Origin: Fidelibacterota bacterium
GTDB taxonomy: Bacteria > Fidelibacterota > UBA8477 > JABMPR01
DNA length: 7,253 nucleotides
NCBI GenBank assembly: GCA_030595455.1
Contig: JAUVDF010000043.1
Coordinates: forward strand, 1 to 7,253
Direction of reading: 5' to 3'
The notes below the pieces were generated by a model. The model had not been told where the DNA came from. It made no database searches and saw nothing but the letters and a program-made list of their open reading frames with translations. Below, one piece after another: positions 1 through 5,850 of this stretch (its first letter is position 1; every line of letters begins with the position of its first letter). The translations under genes and the position numbers were made by a program.

Positions 1-1037
1 ACCTTGATCGATTTTATGCTTCGCCCTGAACGGATAAATTGCCCTCTTTCATTGAGAGGGTAGGCTTTACGGCGGTAAAAGTGATTTACGTAGAAATAGG
101 TATTTTCGCGGCGATTGTAATCGTCAATGGTGACATCAGAAGCTTCCGAGCTACCATTAAGTGATAGCTTCTCTTTACGGCCACGTTCTAGAGAGGCAAT
201 GGCAGTAATATCAATAGGACCAACTTTGGCGAGTGCTTTTAATCCAAATAATCCATTATTTTGCCCGGAGAACATGGCTAGCTTGGTACCAGGAAGACTA
301 AGTGAGATATTTCCAGCCTCTATACGCTGGATAATTTCATCTTCATTTCCATTGTAATAGATTTCCATATTATTTTCAAAATCAAAGTCGCGTTCGCTGT
401 CTTGATCGACCTGGATACTGATACGGTCGCCAATTTTTCCTTCGATCTTGAAGGCTTGTTTCTGTTCAATTTGAAAAGTATTTGACTGATTCTGGTTACT
501 GACATTTGTCGTTTTTGTTCGATCTTCACTGCGCAGTTTTCCGGTTATATTGACGTTTCCCCGGACCCGTAGTGAAACCCGTTGTCCCGCAATATCAGCA
601 CCGATCAGTTCGATAGATTCAGAACTGCTTTTGGCGTCAGCATGAAGTTGACTAGCGACCGCTTTTTTAAAGAGGCTGGTATTCTGTTGATCCTGTCGCA
701 TGCTGACATAGTCATCGATGCTAACGACTCTTGGTATTCCGAAGGGCTTGCCATTCATCATTTGCGTGAGTGTGAAATAGGTACCAGTACTATCCATCTG
801 GATAATAGTTTCCCTGGAAAGGAGCACCATGTCACTAAGGGGAGAACGTGTAAAGAGTGCTGTATCGCTAAAGAAAAACCCCTGTTTGGCTGTAGCGAAT
901 AGAGGAGTGCTCTCTGGTACATAGAGCAGGGCACTCATGGGGAAACTGATTCCCTCAGAGGGTGCCTCCTCAGTCTGGCCATATACAGGTGGCCAGAGTA
1001 TAAATAGGGATAATATGGTTGCTACAATCGCTCTCAC
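1..1037 (-). CDS. sprA: T9SS outer-membrane translocon SprA, N-terminal part (partial, runs off left edge)
   Basis: SprA is the very large outer-membrane beta-barrel (about 2,400 residues in Flavobacterium) through which T9SS cargo leaves the periplasm; it also supports gliding in some Bacteroidetes. Only the first 345 codons are here. Residues 1-20 form a signal peptide (basic Arg2, hydrophobic core, likely cut after VYG before QTEE). Family hallmarks follow: a beta-rich stretch at about 141-168 (IELIGADIAG, LRVRGNVNITGK), FKIEGKIGDRISIQVDQD at 196-213, FDFENN at 218-223, then the diagnostic EDEIIQRIEAGNISL (232-246) and FSGQNNGLFGLKALAKVG (256-273), matching the SprA pattern 'EDEIIQ.IEAGNVS...SLFGIK'. 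The GTG start at 1037 is chosen because a TAA lies eight codons upstream in frame and the signal peptide begins directly at GTG; no clear Shine-Dalgarno is visible. It lies 62 bp after rdgB on the same strand with no terminator between. Identity is firm; full length cannot be judged. Confidence 0.93.
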   Translation of the reverse strand, partial: MRAIVATILSLFILWPPVYGQTEEAPSEGISFPMSALLYVPESTPLFATAKQGFFFSDTALFTRSPLSDMVLLSRETIIQMDSTGTYFTLTQMMNGKPFGIPRVVSIDDYVSMRQDQQNTSLFKKAVASQLHADAKSSSESIELIGADIAGQRVSLRVRGNVNITGKLRSEDRTKTTNVSNQNQSNTFQIEQKQAFKIEGKIGDRISIQVDQDSERDFDFENNMEIYYNGNEDEIIQRIEAGNISLSLPGTKLAMFSGQNNGLFGLKALAKVGPIDITAIASLERGRKEKLSLNGSSEASDVTIDDYNRRENTYFYVNHFYRRKAYPLNERGQFIRSGRSIKSIK

Positions 1038-1099
1038 GTTGGTAATTTCTATTCCAATTTAGTATCCATTGAGGATGGGGAAAAGATTAGCCTAGATTC

Positions 1100-1711
1100 T
1101 TATCGCAGCTCCGCTATAAAGGACTGGTGGGTTTGACTTAATATCCCAAATAGTTTCTCAAAAGCCCGTTTCCGGTGACTTAATTGATTCTTCTCTGATA
1201 AATTCATTTGGGCATAGGTCTTTTGTTTTTCAGGGATGTAGAAAATCGGGTCATAACCAAAACCGGATTCTCCCTGTCGACTCGTGGTAATGATTCCCTC
1301 AACTTCGCCTAAAGCTGAGGTTGTATTGCGACCATCGTAGAAGATAGCAACTGTCTGGAATTTTGCCTGACGTTTACCTTCGGGAACATTTATCATCTCA
1401 TCCAACATTTTTTGGACATTTTCGTCATAGCTAACATTTTCACCAGCATAACGGGCGGCATAAACACCAGGAGCACCATTTAGTGCGTCAACTGCAATAC
1501 CAGTATCGTCAGCAATCACAGGCAGGCCACAATGTTTATAGGCTGCTTTGGCTTTAATTAGTGCGTTGGCAGCCAGTGAATCACCATCTTCGACTATTTC
1601 GCCGATTTCCGGATAATCCAGGAGGGAAGTCACTTCTAAGATATACGGATCCAAGAGACTGGTTATCTCTTCAACCTTGTGCTTATTTTGGGTAGCCAAC
1701 AGTATTTTCAT
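1100..1711 (-). CDS. rdgB: XTP/dITP pyrophosphatase (non-canonical purine NTP pyrophosphatase, RdgB/HAM1 family)
   Basis: Cytosolic house-cleaning enzyme that hydrolyses deaminated purine nucleotides (dITP, XTP, ITP) to the monophosphate plus pyrophosphate, keeping them out of DNA and RNA. The 203-residue product is full length for the family (E. coli about 197). It opens with LLATQNKHKVEEI (4-16), the substrate-binding T-x-N-x-x-K signature; Glu41 aligns with the metal-binding acidic residue; ADDTGIAVDALNGAPG (67-82) holds the catalytic Asp pair, followed by YAARYAGE (84-91); GFGYDPIF (150-157) and SHRKRAF (178-184) form the base-recognition loops. The ATG at 1711 puts the beta-strand MKILLATQNK at residue 1, as in homologues; the stop is TAA. 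It lies 62 bp upstream of sprA on the same strand, so the two probably share a transcript. Its own promoter is probably in the 239-bp gap upstream, since a terminator closes the preceding gene. Nothing looks broken. Confidence 0.96.
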   Translation of the reverse strand: MKILLATQNKHKVEEITSLLDPYILEVTSLLDYPEIGEIVEDGDSLAANALIKAKAAYKHCGLPVIADDTGIAVDALNGAPGVYAARYAGENVSYDENVQKMLDEMINVPEGKRQAKFQTVAIFYDGRNTTSALGEVEGIITTSRQGESGFGYDPIFYIPEKQKTYAQMNLSEKNQLSHRKRAFEKLFGILSQTHQSFIAELR

Positions 1712-1769
1712 GTTCTCAATTTACCATCTCGCTGGTGAATTGTTCCCCTCGCTTATACGCTATTATCAA

Positions 1770-1801
1770 ATTACTCATTCCCAAAATCATGGGAATGTAA
1801 T
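1770..1801. repeat. Imperfect inverted repeat (hairpin) in the rdgB upstream region
   Basis: The arms are ATTAC-TC-ATTCCCA and TGGGAAT-GTAAT around a 6-nt loop (AAATCA on the plus strand): 7 plus 5 base pairs interrupted by a 2-nt bulge. On the rdgB sense strand it would sit in the untranslated leader, between the candidate promoter and the start codon. No U-tract follows on either strand, so a rho-independent terminator is unlikely. It could be an operator, an mRNA-stabilising stem or a dispersed repeat; the sequence alone does not decide. Confidence 0.45.
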
Positions 1802-1810
1802 TAAGCCGGC

Positions 1811-1841
1811 CAAAAGTAGACCCACAGTATAGCCCAGTCAA
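1811..1841 (-). promoter_or_regulatory. Candidate rdgB(-sprA) promoter
   Basis: Read on the minus strand, TTGACT (1836-1841) is followed by TACTTTTG (1811-1818). The latter fits the Bacteroidetes-type -7 element TAnnTTTG exactly, with the upstream TTG at about the usual 20-nt spacing. A start just downstream would give a leader of roughly 95 nt before the rdgB ATG, containing the hairpin at 1770-1801. It lies just past the terminator of the preceding gene. This is motif matching only. Confidence 0.35.
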
Positions 1842-1869
1842 TGCTTAAGAGCGGAAATATAGCCCCTGT

Positions 1870-1910
1870 AAAAAGAGCAAGGCAAGGGATCAAAACCTTG
1901 CCTTGCTCTC
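1870..1910 (-). terminator. Rho-independent terminator of the large secreted-protein gene
   Basis: On the minus strand a perfect 14-bp stem (AGAGCAAGGCAAGG paired with CCTTGCCTTGCTCT, 1874-1887 with 1896-1909) encloses an 8-nt loop (TTTTGATC) and runs straight into a T-run (TTTTT then AC). It begins about 40 nt after the TAG stop of the 1951-5580 gene. Stem length, GC content and U-tract make this a convincing intrinsic terminator, and it separates that gene from rdgB-sprA. The plus-strand reading has only a mixed A/T tail and no gene leading into it. Confidence 0.9.
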
Positions 1911-1950
1911 ATTTATTATTGAATCAAGCAGCCCAATTATGGGTCTATAA

Positions 1951-4900
1951 CTACTTCATCAACACCATCTTCTTGGTGAGGGTTATATCGGCTGCTTGCA
2001 GACGATATATGTAGGTACCGCTGCTTAATTCCATACCGTTCTGATCTAAACCATCCCAGTTAACACTGAGGTAGCCTCCCGGTGTGTATCCATTAGCCAG
2101 TGTGCGAACATGCTGCCCGAGAATATTATAGATTTCCAGGGAAACCTCAGAGGCTAGTGGTAGAGCAAACTCTATCAGGGTTGTTGGATTAAATGGATTC
2201 GGATAGTTCTGATTTAAACTATACTCATCTGGAAGCTGCTCTTTCCCACCAAGCGAAGTGGTGAATGTTCTGACAACCCTTGAAGCATCACTTATATTGC
2301 CGTTGGCATCAACCGCCTTAAGCATATAATGATAGACCATGCCAGCATTACTTATTTCATCATGATAGTTGGTTTCAACCAGCTGAGCAATAGGTGTTAA
2401 GCCTGCAAAGTCACCATCTGTTGAGCGGTAGAGCTCGAAATACTGAAAATCATCATCAGCACTCACATTCCACTGCAGATCGCTATAAGTAGTGGTTATT
2501 GCAGTAAGTGTAAAGCTGCTTGGTACTCCAGGATGAATATTATCTTTTGAATAGCCAAAATTAATACCGCCATCGATAAAATCCCAGTCATCATAGTGCC
2601 CGGTAATCATAAACTCAGATTCGTACTCCATTGGTGAAGTGTACTTATTAGAGTCGATCAGGGTCGGGGCTACCAGACTATAGAACTGCATGCCTCTACT
2701 TGGAACATAGGCGATAAAGTCATAGAATGGTCCCATGGGAGTCTGAGTCAGACGCCAGATACTGAATGCCTGATAGTCATCTACTGCATTCATTCCTTCC
2801 GGTCCAAATTCCATCCGGACCCAGCGTCCTTGATCATTTGGCTGATCATAAACAGTATGAATGATCGGACCTTCGAAGGCTCTTTTCAGCATTGGAACAT
2901 CAAGGATTACTTCAGTAAAATTTACTCCAATGGCTGCGAAAACAGTTGGCTCGTAGCCTGGGGCGTTAACATGCACATCATAGCCGCCATTTTTCACTGG
3001 AATAGAAAAATCACCATTTTCATCTGTCATTCCGCCATAATCAGGAAAATAATCAGGATCGTTTGGGTCAGGAGTTCTACTGACAATATAGATTCCTGCA
3101 TTCTCAATAGACATCATGTTGTTTTGATCATAAACATGTCCTGATATAAAACCATCGGCTGTATTGAGGGTAACATCATAGACAAGCGTATCATTCGATA
3201 CCCATAGACCACTATCCCAATATGGGAGATGTTCTGAGTGTTCGACGTAAATATCATAAATTCCGTTAGGGAGATCAAACCAGTAGGTTCCTGCTGAATC
3301 TGTCCATGTGTGAAACCCAATACCGGTGGTGGGATTCCAGACATTCACCATGGCGTCAACTACTGTGTCAAAACCATCAAAAACTACTCCGGTGATAGCA
3401 CCATTGATGATCAGCTCCTGAAGTCTAACCTCATGATATTCATAATTATCATTAATATTGACATCACTGAAGTACTCCAGGTACCCTGGAGCTTTAACGT
3501 GATATCCATAATAACCATTTGGCAGTTCAAAATGGAAGTAACCGGCACTGTCTGTGACTGCATGGTTACCCCAGAATTCATTACCGATGTTGATATCTGC
3601 TCCGGCAATCGGATTGTTAGTGATGTCATCTAATACTCGACCATCAAAGATGCCCTGATAATTTACAGGTTCGAGATAGATATCATAAGGTATCACCCCA
3701 CCGCTGATTTCGATCGTATCTGGTTCTGGTCCATACCAGTCCATACCACCGGCCATGATTTCGTACATACCATCAACTAACCATAGTTGGTATGTTCCAT
3801 CATGTTCATTTGGACGGGTCCAGAAATACATTCCGTTGTCGAGATTCATGGCTTGTAAACCAATATCCCAACCATCAATAATGGGTTGATTATCCTGAGC
3901 ATTAAAAAATGTTCCGGAAATTCCGCCGGTCACAGTTTGCAGAAGAATATCTTCACCTGTGGTACCAGGCAAGACACCCCAATTTTCCGAGACTTGTATG
4001 ATTGGGTTCATTATGCCGGGGTCCTCATCAAGGTGAACGCGAAGTTCATAACCACCAGGACCGCTGGTCGAATCACTAGATGTAACAGTGACAGGATCAA
4101 AGACGGGAATATCGTAATTTCCGCTCATATCTGTCCAAACTATATTCCAGCCAATCTCCCAGCTCCAAGCCTGTACCATAGCTTCAGGGTAAGGAAGACC
4201 ATCTAATAATACTGTACCGCTAATTGAACTGTTGGGAACCAGTAAAACAAAATCAGCTGTGTTCACTCCCGTTTCAGTTACCTCCAAAGACTGACCTTCT
4301 GGAATCATGAAATCCGGAATCAGATCTTTACCATCAACTTCAACCCAGAACCAACCAGGGTCTACGCCAATTTCATAATATCCAGAGGAGTCTGTAAAGC
4401 CGTAGAATTCATTTCCACCGCCACCGCCTTCACCATCAGGTCCATCAGCATAATCGTAGGAAGCTCTCACTTCTACATCATACAATGGATTACCCATGTC
4501 ATCTGTGATGGTCCCCCAAATGCGGGCCAGGGGCTCTCGATAATAGAAATCAAAAATTTCCAAACCCACGAGTGGGAATTCAACTTGCTGAGGATCGGCA
4601 GGAATTAATCCACCGGTCGTCATGAGGTGATCCCAGGTACCGATCACAACATATCCAGTATCTGGAAAGAAGAGCGTATAGTTTCCGGCTGTGTCTGTTA
4701 TAGCAATGATTGTCGGACCTTGATCTTCTTCCATGGGCATGGGACCCATGTCATACCAGGCATAATCACCCCATACGATGACGCCTTCAAGAGGATCGTT
4801 TGTGTTAATATCACGCACGGTGCCAGTGACATAATATGGTGAGGGATCGGTATAATAGGTAACTGCAGCATCAGCTTCACCATCAGCTGTGTAGACTGTG

Positions 4901-5580
4901 TATAGAAAATCATCAACAACATAATTCAGGCCATCCGCCATTTCTTGATCATAGAGAAACTCAAAAGTTCCTACGGTTGGGTCTAGATCATGCTGGTCAT
5001 TATCCGTGAAATCATACTCTTCAATGGGAATATCCACTGAGTCGGTTATACCATTGTGATTTCTATCCCAATAGATAACCAATACACCTTCAAGGGCTGA
5101 AGGCAGATTAATTGAGAAATAGGGCTCTGATCCAATTAGCAGTGTATCAGCATTTTTGCCATTCACGAAAATACCTGGACCTGCTACTACAGCTTTTGCA
5201 AGGGTTCCCGTACTGGCCGTATGCTTCATCTCATAACTTGGTGTGATATTGTGAAAACCGGGTGCCCTACTCGATTTAATTTCTGGTAGCTGGTGCTTCT
5301 CATTTTTCTGCAAAGCCTGTCTAAAAGCAAGACCAGTAGTTTCCACGTCACCCCTGGTAACTTCAGTACTGTTGGCTTTCACGTTGGCAATCATAGTCTG
5401 CCTGTTTTGCGACAAGCGGAACTGTTTAAGCTTTTCAATAGATTCGCTACTTTCAGTAGCAGCCAATAACCCAATTGGGTTTACCAGTATTAATAGGATC
5501 ATTAGTGCTGGCAAAAGCACATTTCTTACTTGTGAATAATTCATCTCTTTGCTCTCCATCCTTTTTTCGTTGCTTGACAT
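1951..5580 (-). CDS. Large secreted T9SS cargo protein with tandem carboxypeptidase-regulatory-like repeats (function unknown)
   Basis: This 1209-residue protein is predicted to be exported by Sec and then by T9SS to the cell surface or medium. Order: signal peptide (hydrophobic 21-40, likely cut after LLAA); unrecognised charged region (about 43-160); EF-hand-like loop DRNHNGITDSVD (172-183); seven carboxypeptidase-regulatory-like beta-sandwich repeats (about 250-898); a fibronectin-III-like module with DQGRWVRMEF and GYSKDN motifs (about 900-1018); a further fibronectin-III-like domain (about 1019-1108); and the T9SS sorting domain (about 1116-1209). There is no cysteine anywhere and no recognisable peptidase, glycosidase or lipase motif, so an adhesive or structural surface role is inferred, not shown. 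The start is uncertain. The outermost ATG (5580) has no Shine-Dalgarno, whereas Met13 (ATG ending at 5544) has GGAG 9 nt upstream and gives a more ordinary signal peptide; the longer form is listed so no coding sequence is lost. The gene looks monocistronic: it has its own terminator and is divergent from ileS. Confidence 0.9.
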   Translation of the reverse strand: MSSNEKRMESKEMNYSQVRNVLLPALMILLILVNPIGLLAATESSESIEKLKQFRLSQNRQTMIANVKANSTEVTRGDVETTGLAFRQALQKNEKHQLPEIKSSRAPGFHNITPSYEMKHTASTGTLAKAVVAGPGIFVNGKNADTLLIGSEPYFSINLPSALEGVLVIYWDRNHNGITDSVDIPIEEYDFTDNDQHDLDPTVGTFEFLYDQEMADGLNYVVDDFLYTVYTADGEADAAVTYYTDPSPYYVTGTVRDINTNDPLEGVIVWGDYAWYDMGPMPMEEDQGPTIIAITDTAGNYTLFFPDTGYVVIGTWDHLMTTGGLIPADPQQVEFPLVGLEIFDFYYREPLARIWGTITDDMGNPLYDVEVRASYDYADGPDGEGGGGGNEFYGFTDSSGYYEIGVDPGWFWVEVDGKDLIPDFMIPEGQSLEVTETGVNTADFVLLVPNSSISGTVLLDGLPYPEAMVQAWSWEIGWNIVWTDMSGNYDIPVFDPVTVTSSDSTSGPGGYELRVHLDEDPGIMNPIIQVSENWGVLPGTTGEDILLQTVTGGISGTFFNAQDNQPIIDGWDIGLQAMNLDNGMYFWTRPNEHDGTYQLWLVDGMYEIMAGGMDWYGPEPDTIEISGGVIPYDIYLEPVNYQGIFDGRVLDDITNNPIAGADINIGNEFWGNHAVTDSAGYFHFELPNGYYGYHVKAPGYLEYFSDVNINDNYEYHEVRLQELIINGAITGVVFDGFDTVVDAMVNVWNPTTGIGFHTWTDSAGTYWFDLPNGIYDIYVEHSEHLPYWDSGLWVSNDTLVYDVTLNTADGFISGHVYDQNNMMSIENAGIYIVSRTPDPNDPDYFPDYGGMTDENGDFSIPVKNGGYDVHVNAPGYEPTVFAAIGVNFTEVILDVPMLKRAFEGPIIHTVYDQPNDQGRWVRMEFGPEGMNAVDDYQAFSIWRLTQTPMGPFYDFIAYVPSRGMQFYSLVAPTLIDSNKYTSPMEYESEFMITGHYDDWDFIDGGINFGYSKDNIHPGVPSSFTLTAITTTYSDLQWNVSADDDFQYFELYRSTDGDFAGLTPIAQLVETNYHDEISNAGMVYHYMLKAVDANGNISDASRVVRTFTTSLGGKEQLPDEYSLNQNYPNPFNPTTLIEFALPLASEVSLEIYNILGQHVRTLANGYTPGGYLSVNWDGLDQNGMELSSGTYIYRLQAADITLTKKMVLMK
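1954..2238 (-). other. T9SS C-terminal sorting domain (type A) coding segment
   Basis: Residues 1116-1209 of the large protein. Visible landmarks are NQNYPNPFNPTT (1123-1134), SLEIYNILGQHVRTL (1147-1161), a PGGY...VNWDG turn (1167-1177), NGMELSSGTYIYRLQA (1181-1196) and the final KKMVLMK. This is the conserved beta-sandwich that T9SS reads as an export signal and, in studied species, removes during attachment to the surface. Its presence assigns the protein to the pathway whose translocon gene, sprA, lies about 0.9 kb away. Confidence 0.93.
2887..4833 (-). repeat. Seven tandem carboxypeptidase-regulatory-like repeats (protein-level)
   Basis: Approximate residues of the large protein: R1 250-345, R2 351-446, R3 450-548, R4 552-636, R5 643-722, R6 726-806, R7 810-898. 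Each opens with a strand such as VTGTV, RIWGTI, SISGTV, GISGTF, FDGRV, ITGVV or ISGHV, and most carry a turn like TDTAGNYTL (295), TDSSGYYEI (396), TDMSGNYDI (483), TDSAGYFHF (676), TDSAGTYWF (760) or TDENGDFSI (852), followed by a GxYxxxV strand. R4 is the most diverged (HDGTYQLW). R5-R7 share PNG/KNGGY turns and, in R5 and R7, an APGY strand. R2 contains a GEGGGGGN loop (383-390). The repeats are too divergent to show as DNA repeats. Confidence 0.85.
5542..5557 (-). promoter_or_regulatory. Shine-Dalgarno and internal ATG that may be the true start of the large secreted protein
   Basis: On the minus strand GGAG (5554-5557) precedes ATG (5542-5544, Met13) by 9 nt. Neither the outermost ATG at 5580 nor Met8 has a well-placed ribosome binding site. 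Starting here would give a signal peptide beginning MNYSQVRNVLLPALM, with a short basic n-region and a hydrophobic core. This favours a 1197-residue product. Confidence 0.5.
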
Positions 5581-5637
5581 ATAAAACTAAAGCCTATTAG
5601 CTCCAGGGGCTGTGATGTGGCACACAAATGATCATCC

Positions 5638-5667
5638 GTATTAGACCTTAAATCTAGTATAGGTCAA
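5638..5667 (-). promoter_or_regulatory. Candidate promoter of the large secreted-protein gene
   Basis: On the minus strand TTGACC (5662-5667) and TAATAC (5638-5643) are separated by 18 nt. The -35-like box matches sigma70 consensus at five of six bases; the -10-like box is weaker. The leader would be roughly 50-90 nt depending on which ATG is used. The spacer lies almost exactly within a GACCT-N12-AGGTC inverted repeat (5644-5665), a possible operator. Confidence 0.35.
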
Positions 5668-5668
5668 A

Positions 5669-5674
5669 TATAAT
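5669..5674 (+). promoter_or_regulatory. Candidate -10 box for the small ORF and ileS
   Basis: A perfect TATAAT lies on the plus strand with no good -35 box at 16-19 nt spacing (CCTTAA at 17). A start about 7 nt downstream would put the ATG of the small ORF at 5696 some 15 nt into the transcript and ileS about 170 nt in. An AT-rich chance match cannot be excluded. Confidence 0.3.
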
Positions 5675-5695
5675 GTTGAATATGGCCAAAACACT

Positions 5696-5842
5696 ATGGA
5701 AGTCCTCTTCGCTATTCCAGGAGAAAAGGATGTTACAATTCTAACAACATTAGCATCACCAAAGCCCGCCGACTATATTGCGCAGTTTAAATGGTCTATG
5801 ACAGTGGCCAAGGTTAAAAATGGGAAACTAAAACAGGAATAG
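5696..5842 (+). CDS. Possible small ORF (48 aa) just upstream of ileS; unrecognised
   Basis: An open frame of 48 codons begins MEVLFAIPGEKDVTIL and ends KVKNGKLKQE, stopping (TAG) 8 bp before the ileS ATG on the same strand. The composition is protein-like: alternating hydrophobic residues suggesting beta-strands, a lysine-rich tail, no low complexity. The frame stays open for 11 codons upstream of the ATG to a TAG. Against it: there is no Shine-Dalgarno before the ATG, and I recognise no family. It could be a real small gene in an operon with ileS, a leader peptide, a decayed C-terminal remnant of a larger gene, or chance. The AGGA that may serve ileS lies inside its last codons. Confidence 0.3.
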   Translation: MEVLFAIPGEKDVTILTTLASPKPADYIAQFKWSMTVAKVKNGKLKQE

Positions 5843-5850
5843 ATAGCCCC

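Noticed and set aside
127..902. Open frames on the plus strand at 127-357 and 582-902 and on the minus strand at 320-529
   Set aside because: All lie inside the sprA reading frame, which shows clear family motifs throughout; the alternative translations look random.
1870..1910. The terminator hairpin as a bidirectional terminator
   Set aside because: The plus-strand tail (TCATTTATTATT) is not a clean T-run and no plus-strand gene reads into it.
2830..4922. Several 70-110-codon frames on both strands inside the large secreted-protein gene (for example 2830-3144 plus, 3310-3633 plus, 3411-3629 minus, 4698-4922 minus)
   Set aside because: They are out-of-frame shadows; the main frame has continuous domain repeats there and the shadow products resemble no protein.
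1951..5580. The large protein as a carboxypeptidase
   Set aside because: Only the regulatory-like beta-sandwich repeats are present; no zinc-binding HxxE or downstream catalytic residues of an M14 peptidase domain can be found.
5686..5757. Short plus-strand frames using ATGs near 5682 and 5729, the latter preceded by AGGAG and AAAGG
   Set aside because: They end at the same TAA after only about 20 and 4 codons; the Shine-Dalgarno-like purines are codons of the longer frame at 5696-5842.
5581..5850. T-box or other amino-acid-sensing leader ahead of ileS
   Set aside because: I see no T-box consensus, no run of isoleucine codons and no terminator/antiterminator stems in this stretch.
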